Source: Pseudomonadota bacterium
GTDB taxonomy: Bacteria > Pseudomonadota > Gammaproteobacteria > Burkholderiales > Sulfuricellaceae
Assembly: GCA_021783895.1 (NCBI GenBank)
Contig: JAJXTJ010000013.1
Coordinates: 1-10,080, forward strand
Direction: 5' to 3'
DNA: 10,080 nt
A model generated the notes under the pieces. It searched no databases. It was not told the origin of the DNA and saw only the letters and a list, made by a program, of their open reading frames with translations. Below, in pieces: positions 1 through 6,255 of this stretch. Numbering within the stretch: the first letter of the stretch is position 1; each line of letters begins with the position of its first letter. The translations under genes were made by a program, and so were the position numbers.

Positions 1-500
1 AATAGCGCCACCAGGAATTTGCTGACGGTGGCGCCGATGAAGTCGTCCACGGCATTGAGGTCGGTGACGAAATGGGAAGCCACTGCGCCGCTGCCCAGCG
101 TTTCGTACTCCGACATGGCGATGCGCGACAAACGCAGCAGCATCTGCTCCCTCATGCGGTAGACCACGTCCTTGGCGATCAGGGTGAAGCTGCGGCCCTG
201 CCATACGCCCAGGGTCAGCGCCGTCAGCCGCAGCGTCAGCGTCAGCGCCAGCACCCCGCCGATGTACAGCACCGGCCCGTGCCAGCCGGCGGGAAAATGG
301 CTGTTCAGCCACGCCACCATCCGGCCGGGCTGGTGCAGCAGCACTTCATCCACCAGCAGAGGCATCAGGAGCGGAATCGGCACGCTCGCCACCGCCGCCA
401 GGATGGCTACGATGTGGGCACTGATCAGGTCTTTTTTATGTTCGCGGACGATGCCGAGAATGGAGGACCAGGTGTAAGTCGGAAGAGAGGATGCTGACAT
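1..500 (-). CDS. ABC exporter, N-terminal part of transmembrane domain (partial)
   Basis: The gene runs off the left edge; about 166 codons from its ATG (498-500) are visible. The protein starts MSASSLPTYTW and has a cytoplasmic N-terminal elbow (EHKKDLI, about residues 20-26). A long hydrophobic helix follows at about 26-50 and ends in PLLVDEVL, the typical end of TM1 in MsbA/LmrA-like exporters. A second hydrophobic segment lies at about 70-95. The sequence then has the IAKDVVYRMREQMLLRLSRI and GAVASHF pattern that leads into the first intracellular loop of the ABC type-1 (6-TM) exporter fold. The ATPase domain is beyond the window, so the substrate cannot be named. The gene lies 66 bp downstream of the HD-GYP regulator on the same strand, so co-transcription is possible. 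No clear Shine-Dalgarno precedes the ATG. Family assignment is good; lipid, peptide or multidrug substrate remains open. Confidence 0.82.
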   Translation of the reverse strand, partial: MSASSLPTYTWSSILGIVREHKKDLISAHIVAILAAVASVPIPLLMPLLVDEVLLHQPGRMVAWLNSHFPAGWHGPVLYIGGVLALTLTLRLTALTLGVWQGRSFTLIAKDVVYRMREQMLLRLSRIAMSEYETLGSGAVASHFVTDLNAVDDFIGATVSKFLVAL

Positions 501-542
501 CGAAGTGGAGCGCCGTGCGCTGAATCGGTTAGGGTGAAGGTC

Positions 543-565
543 GCGGATGCGGCTATTTTATCCGC
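543..565. repeat. short inverted repeat between HD-GYP gene and ABC exporter gene
   Basis: Arms GCGGAT (543-548) and ATCCGC (560-565) form a 6-bp stem with an 11-nt loop directly after the stop codon of the HD-GYP gene on the minus strand. No T-run follows in that direction, so this is not a convincing intrinsic terminator. It may be an attenuating hairpin or chance. The rest of 501-566 shows no clear promoter. Confidence 0.3.
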
Positions 566-566
566 C

Positions 567-1592
567 TTATCCCCAGAATTTGTAATCGCATCTTTTCAGC
601 ACTTTGAGACAGCAATCCACGACTTCCGGATCGTAGAGCGTGCCGCGATTTTTTTTAATTTCGTCAACAGCGGTTTCTATTCCCAAAGCAGGCCGGTAGG
701 GACGGTGGGAGGTCATGGTTTCGACGACGTCGGCGACGGCGCTAATTCTCGCCTCCAGGCAGATGGCATCGCCTGCCAGCCCATTCGGATAGCCCGAGCC
801 ATCCAGGCGTTCGTGGTGCTCCAGAACCAGGCGCGCCACCGGCCAGGGAAAGGCGACGCCGGCCAGGATATCATAGCCGGCCTGGGGGTGAGTCTTGATG
901 ATTTCCATCTCGATGGGCGACAGCCTTCTGGGGGTACTGAGAATTTCCGCCGGGACGCGGATTTTTCCGACATCGTGAATCAGGCTGCCGAGCCGGATGC
1001 CGGTGATGATTTTCGGCGGCAATCCCATTTCCTCTGCGATCGCCACCGCCAGCAGGGAAACCCGTTTCTGGTGCCCGTCGGTATAGGGGTCGCGCATTTC
1101 GATCGCCCGCGAAAGCATGGCGACAGTCTGCTCCAGGGTGTCGATGAGTTCCTGCCTGGCCATGTCCAGTTCCCGTTGCCGGGAGCGGTTCTTGGCGCTC
1201 TTGTAAATCGCTTCGAGCAGGGTGTCGGTGTTGACCGGCTTGGTGACGTATTGGTCCACGCCGATTTCGATCGCGCGCATGAAGTAGTCCCGTTCGCTGT
1301 AGGCGGTAATCACGATGATCGGCACTTCATGGGACGATGATTTGATGGTCGAAGCCATTTCCAGCCCATCCATCACTGGCATCTTGATGTCGGTCACCAC
1401 CACGTCGGGGTGGTGTTCATTGAAGGCCTGGATGCCCTCCTGGCCGTTGGTGGCGGTGTGCAGCGTACCGACCCGGTGGGCCAGGAAGCGGGACAGGAGT
1501 TCCCTGATTTCCTCATCGTCCTCGACATACAGAACCGAAAGGGTTTTCAAAAACTCCGGATCGATCCGGGTTTGAGGGGGACTGGCATTCAT
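567..1592 (-). CDS. Response regulator, REC plus HD-GYP c-di-GMP phosphodiesterase (RpfG-like)
   Basis: A 341-residue cytoplasmic two-domain regulator. The receiver domain covers about residues 17-130: acidic pair D25-D26, phospho-acceptor D68 in VVVTDIKMPVMDG, T96 and K118 (TKP). A helical linker (about 130-160) leads to a complete HD-GYP domain at about 155-335. It has H174, the HD pair H206-D207 in LIHDVGKI, H235, H259-H260, and the diagnostic HHERLDGSGYP (259-269), followed by D288. All metal-site and GYP residues look intact, so it should hydrolyse c-di-GMP when phosphorylated; that activity is inferred from the family. The start ATG has GAGG 8 nt upstream. It begins 15 bp after the stop of the histidine kinase gene, its evident cognate kinase. 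It has no DNA-binding domain, so output is through c-di-GMP level or protein contact. Confidence 0.93.
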   Translation of the reverse strand: MNASPPQTRIDPEFLKTLSVLYVEDDEEIRELLSRFLAHRVGTLHTATNGQEGIQAFNEHHPDVVVTDIKMPVMDGLEMASTIKSSSHEVPIIVITAYSERDYFMRAIEIGVDQYVTKPVNTDTLLEAIYKSAKNRSRQRELDMARQELIDTLEQTVAMLSRAIEMRDPYTDGHQKRVSLLAVAIAEEMGLPPKIITGIRLGSLIHDVGKIRVPAEILSTPRRLSPIEMEIIKTHPQAGYDILAGVAFPWPVARLVLEHHERLDGSGYPNGLAGDAICLEARISAVADVVETMTSHRPYRPALGIETAVDEIKKNRGTLYDPEVVDCCLKVLKRCDYKFWG

Positions 1593-1607
1593 CTCGATAA
1601 CCTCGTT

Positions 1608-3119
1608 TTAGTCGTTTTTTCCCAAGGGGACGCTCAGAATGAATTGGGCGCCGTTCTGGATATTGGCCGCGCTGACGCTTCCACCCATGTTTCGCTCGAT
1701 AATCGTTTTTACCATATACAGCCCAATCCCGCTGCCCTGTTCCTTGGTGGTGAAGTAAGGATCGAACAGCTTCGGCAAAACCGCTTCCGGGATGCCGCCA
1801 CCGTTATCCTCCACGGTCAGGGCCGCTTCGCCATCCGTTTTTTTCAGCGCGACATGGATTTGTCCGTTGGCGATCTTCTTTTCGACGATCGCCTCCTTGG
1901 CGTTGACCAGCAGATTGAGCACGGCCTGCGCATACTGGCTGGGGAATCCCACCGCCATCACGCCAGGGGCCAGCTCCGTCGTGATATCGATGCGATTGTG
2001 TTTCAGTGCCGCTCCGACGATGAATATCGCTTCATTGACGGCTTCCGCCACATCGAACGCGACTTTTTCCCGGTCCGGACGGAAGAAATCGCGGAAATCG
2101 TCGATGGTGGTGGACATTTTTTCGATCAACCGGCGCGCCGTGGCGATATCCCGGTCCAGGGTTTCGACAGTCACTTCCCGGTAAAAAAAATCATCGCGCA
2201 GGTTGCTGATCAGAAGACCCAGTGCGTTCAGCGGCTGCCGCCACTGATGGGCGATATTGTGCACCATCTCGCCCATGGCCGCGAGCCGCGATTGCTGAAT
2301 CAGCAGGTGATCCTTTTCGCGGTTCTTGGCGAGTTCTTCCTGCACCCGCTGCTCCAGGGTCTCGTTGAGCAATTTGAGCTCTCCCTCCGCCCTCGTGCGA
2401 TCCGCGATTTCATTCAGCAAAGCCGCCTGATAAATGTGCAGATCGTTGCGCATCGTGGCGAAGCTGTCGATCAGCGCGCCCACTTCATCATGGTAGATGC
2501 CGGTCGGCAACGGCGTGTCGAAATCCTGCCGGGCGAGCCGCGAGGACGCTTGGGCCAACTGGTGCAGCGGCCTTCTGACGGCGATTTCCGTTGTCAGCAT
2601 GATGGTCGCCATGACGCTCAGCAGGATGCCGAGCAGAATGTGCATGAGCTCCCGATTGGCCTGCCGGGTGTTCTCCAGTACCGGCCCCATATCCACCTGA
2701 ACGATAAGTTTGCCCAGATTCATGTTCAGGTAATGGATCGGCTTTTGCAACGTGCGCACATTCCGGACTGGCAGCCCGTCGTCGGGCGCGGCCCTGGCGG
2801 TGGCGAGCGGGTAGAGCTGCCGGTTCGAGGCATTGACCAGCCGGATATCCACCCATGCCGCGTTTTTCTTCTTCAGGGCGTTGAGGTTCTCGTAGGCGGT
2901 GTCGAGCTCGTTGCCCAGCAACAGCGGAATCAGCCCCTCCGCCACGCTGTCCAGATGCTGATCTATCTCCGCGAGGTGTACCGCCTCGCTGGCGGCCAAA
3001 GTGCGGGGTATCCAGAAGGCGTAAAGATATCCGCCCATCAGCAAACCGATGAGCAGCAGGGGGAGCAGCAGCTTGGCGCGGAGGGACGTGAACCAGGCTG
3101 TTTTCGGCGAACTATTCAA
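1608..3119 (-). CDS. Membrane sensor histidine kinase (HAMP, HisKA, HATPase), partner of HD-GYP regulator
   Basis: A 503-residue inner-membrane kinase. TM1 is at about 14-36, a periplasmic sensor region at about 37-158 and TM2 at about 159-178. A HAMP linker (about 179-232) contains RRPLHQLAQASSRLA. A coiled coil (about 233-280) leads to the HisKA H-box MVHNIAHQWRQPLNAL with phospho-acceptor H291. The ATPase has N-box NLLVNAKEAI (N406), DNGGG (438-442), FDPYFTTK and GSGIGLYM (462-469), all intact. The start is TTG at 3117-3119: it overlaps the upstream stop by 4 bp, and the next in-frame ATG (codon 28) would cut into TM1. This implies translational coupling to the PhnD-like gene. The periplasmic domain is not one I recognise; a soluble binding protein is a likely input because its gene is upstream and overlapping. 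Confidence 0.93.
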   Translation of the reverse strand: MNSSPKTAWFTSLRAKLLLPLLLIGLLMGGYLYAFWIPRTLAASEAVHLAEIDQHLDSVAEGLIPLLLGNELDTAYENLNALKKKNAAWVDIRLVNASNRQLYPLATARAAPDDGLPVRNVRTLQKPIHYLNMNLGKLIVQVDMGPVLENTRQANRELMHILLGILLSVMATIMLTTEIAVRRPLHQLAQASSRLARQDFDTPLPTGIYHDEVGALIDSFATMRNDLHIYQAALLNEIADRTRAEGELKLLNETLEQRVQEELAKNREKDHLLIQQSRLAAMGEMVHNIAHQWRQPLNALGLLISNLRDDFFYREVTVETLDRDIATARRLIEKMSTTIDDFRDFFRPDREKVAFDVAEAVNEAIFIVGAALKHNRIDITTELAPGVMAVGFPSQYAQAVLNLLVNAKEAIVEKKIANGQIHVALKKTDGEAALTVEDNGGGIPEAVLPKLFDPYFTTKEQGSGIGLYMVKTIIERNMGGSVSAANIQNGAQFILSVPLGKND

Positions 3120-4006
3120 TTGTCTTCAACCCACAGGGATTCCAGTCCCCAGTCGCGCATCGGCGTGTAGTCTTCGATCGATGCCGGGACGATTTGCTGG
3201 ATCGGGACATCGGCCAGCAATGCCCGGCCTTCCTGCGTTGCGCCGATTTCCAACAGGGCGCGACGCACCTTCTCCCGAACCGCCTTGGGGACGCGGGGAT
3301 GGGCCGCAACCGGATGGGAGGGGAATTCGCGCGTGGTGTAGAGTATTCGAAGCGCATCTCTTATCTCAGGCGTTTGCTCCTGCAAGGTTTTTTCCACGCC
3401 GCCGCCCGCGTCCGTCAGGCCGTTGACCACGTGCAAATAGACCGAGCTGTGCGTTTTGACATACAAGGGCGTCACCGTGACGTGGTAGAGCCGGGACAGA
3501 TCGGCTCGCATCAGCAGGCTGGCGCCGAGGGCGTTCGGGGAGGGGAAAGCGACAGTCTTTCCTTCGAGTTCGGTCAGGCTGTGAATCGGGCTGTTCTTCC
3601 GCACCACCAGAATGCCACGCAAGGGAACGCTGTCGCGCACCAGGGGAATGTATCCCTGGGTGGGGATCAATTTCAGGATGTGGTAGGGGTTGCAGTAGAT
3701 GAAATCGAAGCTTCCCCTGGATATTTCCCGTTCGAATTCGGGGACGGTGAGCGTGGTGGTCAGCTTGAGCGAGAGGCCGGTGCGTTTTTCCACTTCATCC
3801 ACGATCGGCTCCCAGATCGCGAACAGTTTGCGTTGTTCGAATTGCGGCACGACGGCGAAAGTATAGGTTTCTGCCGAGGCGTTGAAGCCAATCGCAAGAC
3901 ACGCCAGCGTTCCCGCCCACATGACAGCGGTTCGGAGCCGCATCCTGCGCAGGACGCGCCCGATTTCAGAGAGACTGCCAGATGCCGATTCGATTGCACT
4001 ACGCAT
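3116..4006 (-). CDS. PhnD-type periplasmic oxyanion/phosphonate-binding protein, likely sensory
   Basis: A 296-residue secreted binding protein. A basic n-region (RVLRRMRLR) and hydrophobic core end at ASA-ET, giving predicted signal peptidase I cleavage after A45. The mature part follows the PhnD/phosphite-binding pattern: YTFAVVPQFEQRKLFAIWEP, GSFDFIYCNPYH (about 98-109), the ligand-loop-like FPSPNALGAS (154-163) and SSVYLHVVNGLTDAGGG (187-203). The start ATG 4004-4006 has GGGAGAG just upstream; M22 (3943) would give a more usual signal peptide but lacks a spaced Shine-Dalgarno. In ordinary uptake loci PhnD sits with PhnC and PhnE; here it overlaps a histidine kinase gene instead. AioX, a PhnD-like arsenite sensor protein working with the kinase AioS, is a precedent. 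C105 in the YCNP loop is notable. The ligand is unknown: phosphate-like, phosphonate, arsenic oxyanion or other. Confidence 0.87.
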   Translation of the reverse strand: MRSAIESASGSLSEIGRVLRRMRLRTAVMWAGTLACLAIGFNASAETYTFAVVPQFEQRKLFAIWEPIVDEVEKRTGLSLKLTTTLTVPEFEREISRGSFDFIYCNPYHILKLIPTQGYIPLVRDSVPLRGILVVRKNSPIHSLTELEGKTVAFPSPNALGASLLMRADLSRLYHVTVTPLYVKTHSSVYLHVVNGLTDAGGGVEKTLQEQTPEIRDALRILYTTREFPSHPVAAHPRVPKAVREKVRRALLEIGATQEGRALLADVPIQQIVPASIEDYTPMRDWGLESLWVEDN

Positions 4007-4010
4007 ATTA

Positions 4011-4017
4011 CTCTCCC
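4011..4017 (-). promoter_or_regulatory. Shine-Dalgarno supporting the PhnD-like start at 4006
   Basis: On the minus strand the sequence reads GGGAGAG-TAAT-ATG. This is well spaced for the ATG at 4004-4006 and is the reason for choosing it over the internal ATG at 3941-3943, which has only GCAGG abutting it. Confidence 0.6.
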
Positions 4018-4059
4018 GGCGGGGATGCCAAACCCGCTACCGCGATTCCGACCTGCCGG

Positions 4060-4626
4060 TTATGGCAGCACTTTCGCGTCCTCGATCACCACATTCTCCA
4101 GCGGCACGTCCGAGGGCAGGGGGCCGCGCGGGCCGGTGCGCACCCTGGAAATTTTCATGACCACATCCTGACCTTTCACTACCTTGCCGAACACCGCGTA
4201 GCCCCAGCCGGCCAGGGTCGGCGCGGTGTAGTCGAGGAAAGCGTTGTCCTTGACGTTGACGAAAAACTGCGCCGAGGCGGAATTAGGGTCCATGGTGCGC
4301 GCCATGGCGATGGTATAAATTTCGTTTTTCAGCCCGTTATTGGCCTCGTTCTGGATCGGGGGGGAGGTATCCTTTTCGCGCAGGTTGGTGTCGAAGCCTC
4401 CGCCCTGGATCATGAAATTGTCGATCACGCGGTGGAATATCGTCCCTTTGTAGTGGCCGTTCTTGACGTATTTGAGGAAATTTTCCACCGTCTTCGGCGC
4501 CTTGTCCGAGTAGAGTTCCAGCGTTAAGCTGCCGAGGTTGGTCTTCATCTCCACCATCGGGTTGGCGGCATAGGCGCCGATGGAAAACAGCAGGCCGAAA
4601 AAGAGGGCGATCAAACGCAGTTTCAT
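4060..4626 (-). CDS. ppiA: Periplasmic peptidyl-prolyl cis-trans isomerase, cyclophilin type (PpiA-like)
   Basis: A 188-residue secreted cyclophilin that speeds proline cis-trans isomerisation during folding of exported proteins. The signal peptide MKLRLIALFFGLLFSIGAYA is cleaved after A20. The core holds FHRV (R66 catalytic), FMIQGGG (71-77), NEANNGLKN, TIAMAR, AQFFVNVKDN and GYAVFGKVVKG, and it ends in VLP as E. coli PpiA does. At the cyclosporin-contact tryptophan position of eukaryotic cyclophilins there is phenylalanine (F130 in NAFLDY), as in the E. coli protein, predicting weak drug binding. GAGG lies 9 nt before the ATG. It is 53 bp upstream of the PhnD-like gene on the same strand with no clear terminator between, so readthrough is possible, though a functional link is unlikely. 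Confidence 0.94.
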   Translation of the reverse strand: MKLRLIALFFGLLFSIGAYAANPMVEMKTNLGSLTLELYSDKAPKTVENFLKYVKNGHYKGTIFHRVIDNFMIQGGGFDTNLREKDTSPPIQNEANNGLKNEIYTIAMARTMDPNSASAQFFVNVKDNAFLDYTAPTLAGWGYAVFGKVVKGQDVVMKISRVRTGPRGPLPSDVPLENVVIEDAKVLP

Positions 4627-4662
4627 GGATTTTATCCTCGCAATGGTGAATGAAAAGGTCTT

Positions 4663-4678
4663 GTGGCCATTATGCCAC
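4663..4678 (-). promoter_or_regulatory. candidate -10 region / small palindrome upstream of ppiA
   Basis: The inverted repeat GTGGC-CATTAT-GCCAC encloses, on the minus strand, CATAAT (4669-4674), a good -10 match placed about 43 nt before the ppiA ATG. No convincing -35 hexamer is found 16-18 bp upstream. It could be a weak promoter with an operator-like dyad, or chance. Confidence 0.3.
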
Positions 4679-4715
4679 GGCCAGCGCCGGGTATGACAGA
4701 AGCGGGAGCGTTGCG

Positions 4716-5270
4716 TCAGCCCAGAAAGGCTCCACTGGATGCCAGATACTCGACTTCATCGGGCGTGCTTTGCCGTCCGAGCAGGCTGTTGCGGTGGGGA
4801 AAACGACCGTATTTCAGGATCAGTTCCCGATGATGCCGGGCAAAAAGCAGGTTGCTTTCGAGCTTCGCCGCTTCGAACAGTCTGACTGAAAGATCCTGGT
4901 CGGCCAGGTTCTCGCTGTGCATCAACGGCATGTACAGAAAGGTCAGGCGTTCTGCCGGCAGGTGCTGGTCGTAGCCCTTGCCGATGGCGAATCTGGCGAT
5001 TTCGACCGCCTGCTGCTCGGTTCTGAAGCTCTCCGCCCTGCCGCGAAACATGTTCAGCGGGAACTGGTCAAGCACGATGGCTAAAGCCAGACAGCCCTCG
5101 GGGGTTTCTTTCCATCCGTCGAGTTCCCCTGCGGCGGCCTTGCGCCACAGCGCCTCGAATTTTTCCCGGATCGCGTCATCCAGCGCAGGCGTGGATGAAA
5201 ACCAGCGGCCTTGCATGTCTTTCGAGTACCAGAAATCGAGAATGTTTTGGGGAGTTATTGGGGCTGGCAT
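4716..5270 (-). CDS. DUF924 family protein
   Basis: A 184-residue, mostly helical cytoplasmic protein matching the DUF924 (TPR-like) family. It has an N-terminal ILDFWY (10-15), GRWF, the conserved VLDQFPLNMFRG (67-78), LTFLYMPLMHSE (109-120), and the C-terminal HRELILKYGRFPHRN followed by a LGRQSTPDEVEYL segment. The biochemical role of the family is not settled, so none is assigned. The start at 5268-5270 fits the family's usual N-terminus. The frame stays open upstream: an ATG at 5367-5369 has a much stronger Shine-Dalgarno and would add 33 residues. That extension uses rarer-looking codons and contains a broken hydrophobic stretch, so it is less likely but possible. The gene lies downstream of the XRE regulator on the same strand and may be co-transcribed. 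Confidence 0.85.
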   Translation of the reverse strand: MPAPITPQNILDFWYSKDMQGRWFSSTPALDDAIREKFEALWRKAAAGELDGWKETPEGCLALAIVLDQFPLNMFRGRAESFRTEQQAVEIARFAIGKGYDQHLPAERLTFLYMPLMHSENLADQDLSVRLFEAAKLESNLLFARHHRELILKYGRFPHRNSLLGRQSTPDEVEYLASSGAFLG

Positions 5271-5372
5271 TTTTTCGGCTCGTCCGGGGCTAACGGTCAA
5301 AATTAATCGGCAAGTCAAAAAGCAAGAAAAGAGGCGCTTGCTGGCGAGTCCGTGTTGTGCGGAAATCATGGT

Positions 5373-5380
5373 CTTCCCCT
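5373..5380 (-). promoter_or_regulatory. strong Shine-Dalgarno before an alternative upstream DUF924 start
   Basis: On the minus strand AGGGGAAG precedes an ATG (5367-5369) by 3 nt. That ATG is in frame with the DUF924 protein and 44 bp after the XRE gene stop. Either DUF924 has an N-terminal extension here, or this is a remnant or unrelated site. Confidence 0.4.
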
Positions 5381-5413
5381 GTTTACCCAGGCTGACCCTG
5401 TGGCCGCGGCGAA

Positions 5414-5773
5414 TTACTGCGCCAAAGACTCCAGAAACCCCAGCAACGCATCGCGCTGGCGTGGCTGGAGGCGCGCGAAGGTATTCAACAGCCGCCGTTC
5501 CTCCGGCAGCATCCATTCATAGGCGGGCACCGCTTCGGATACGGAAAGGACGGGCGGCGGACGCATCTCGCCGCGCCCGGTGGAAAGCCATTCGAACCCC
5601 ACGTCGAGCAGCTTCGCCAGGCGCACCAGGTTCTTCATGTTGGGCGCTTTGCGCCCCGATTCCCATTCCGCCACCGAGGGTTGAGTGACGGACATGCGCC
5701 GAGCCAGTTCCGCCTGGCTCCACCCCAGCTCCCGCCGCGCCCGTTTGATGCGTTCCTTCATCATGGCGATCAT
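5414..5773 (-). CDS. XRE-family helix-turn-helix transcriptional regulator
   Basis: A 119-residue DNA-binding protein. The N-terminal HTH_3 domain (about residues 6-64) has IKRARRELGWSQAELARRM, the recognition helix TQPSVAEWESGRKAP and LVRLAKLLDVGFEWLSTG, close to the Cro/CI consensus. The C-terminal tail (about 85-119) is helical (LPEERRLLNTFARLQPRQ) and probably mediates dimerisation; there is no peptidase domain. The start could be codon 1 (5773), 4 (5764) or 5 (5761); none has a good Shine-Dalgarno, so a leaderless or weakly translated mRNA is possible. The divergent intergenic region carries repeated TATCGGTAT motifs that could be its own operators, which would make it autoregulatory and a regulator of the small gene at 6007. 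That regulatory link is inferred. Confidence 0.88.
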   Translation of the reverse strand: MIAMMKERIKRARRELGWSQAELARRMSVTQPSVAEWESGRKAPNMKNLVRLAKLLDVGFEWLSTGRGEMRPPPVLSVSEAVPAYEWMLPEERRLLNTFARLQPRQRDALLGFLESLAQ

Positions 5774-5775
5774 TG

Positions 5776-5843
5776 TATCGGTATCGGCTATATTGCCTTG
5801 AATCGCAATCGGATATTTCGCACCTATCGGTATTGGTTATAAT
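5776..5843. promoter_or_regulatory. divergent control region with repeated TATCGGTAT motifs and TATAAT box
   Basis: Two identical 9-mers TATCGGTAT lie at 5776-5784 and 5825-5833, 49 bp apart. The first overlaps a further TATCGG (5782-5787), and a related AATCGGATAT lies at 5808-5817. A perfect TATAAT (5838-5843) follows the second copy on the plus strand; the -35 region is poor, as at regulated promoters. The positions suit an XRE repressor acting on both its own gene and the plus-strand gene. The operator role is inferred from placement and repetition only. The rest of 5844-5991 holds no gene I can support and may be a 5' leader. Confidence 0.45.
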
Positions 5844-5991
5844 ATGGTAAGCTGCACAATACACGGGTATTGCCGGAAGCGTGGGAAGGGGTCTCCAGGC
5901 CGCGAAAATCGGGGCGTGGAAGCAGTATATGGATGCCGTGTGAGCAGCTGGAGCGTGACATGCGCACGCAACCAGTCCTATGTTCGAGTTG

Positions 5992-5997
5992 AGGAGG
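5992..5997 (+). promoter_or_regulatory. Shine-Dalgarno AGGAGG deciding the GTG start at 6007
   Basis: A perfect AGGAGG lies 9 nt before GTG at 6007. It falls inside the reading frame extended from ATG 5980, which argues that the upstream ATG is not the true start. Confidence 0.65.
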
Positions 5998-6006
5998 TGG
6001 CGAAGC

Positions 6007-6249
6007 GTGGACCAAGGAAAGGTTTTTTGCCGATGCATAGAGGGGCACTGCTTCCTGGAAAAAGATGCCGAATGGGCCAAACAGAATTATGCCCAGGCTT
6101 TGCATCCCAATGGAATTTTTCCCGACCGCATGTTGCTTGACACTCTTGATGCCGAGAGACTTCGCGAGAAAATCGAATGGATGAATTCCCTGGGGGTTGT
6201 GGGAACATATCAAATCTGTTGCAGATACAAGGCAGAGAAACTTTTCTGA
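6007..6249 (+). CDS. Small Cys/His-containing protein of unknown function
   Basis: An 80-residue protein that I do not recognise. Near the N-terminus it has C8, C10, H14 and C15 (FCRCIEGHCF), and near the C-terminus a CC pair (C71-C72 in YQICCRY), enough ligands for a small metal site. The middle is acidic/helical (EKDAEWAKQNYAQAL, then LDAERLREKIEWMNSLG). There is no signal peptide or membrane segment, so it is probably cytoplasmic. The GTG start is chosen for the AGGAGG 9 nt upstream. Codon use and base composition are visibly more AT-rich than the flanking genes, suggesting acquisition by transfer. It is divergent from the XRE regulator and likely controlled by it. Possibilities include a metal-binding accessory protein or a small phage- or TA-like component; no specific evidence favours any of these. 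Confidence 0.65.
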   Translation: MDQGKVFCRCIEGHCFLEKDAEWAKQNYAQALHPNGIFPDRMLLDTLDAERLREKIEWMNSLGVVGTYQICCRYKAEKLF

Positions 6250-6255
6250 AACGCG

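Noticed and set aside
534..1340. 268-codon open frame on the plus strand
   Set aside because: Antisense to the REC-HD-GYP gene with no recognisable domain.
1410..3170. 586-codon open frame on the plus strand
   Set aside because: It lies opposite the histidine kinase, whose full motif set is intact; the plus-strand translation is low-complexity and matches no family. It is a GC-driven antisense shadow.
3194..4171. 325-codon open frame on the plus strand
   Set aside because: Antisense to the PhnD-like gene; the minus strand has signal peptide, Shine-Dalgarno and family motifs.
5844..6140. 98-codon plus-strand frame beginning just after the TATAAT box
   Set aside because: No Shine-Dalgarno, irregular composition, and it overlaps the better-supported frame starting at 6007.
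5414..6249. XRE regulator and small protein considered as a toxin-antitoxin pair
   Set aside because: The genes are divergent, not co-directional, and the small protein shows no HigB/RelE-type or other toxin motif I recognise.
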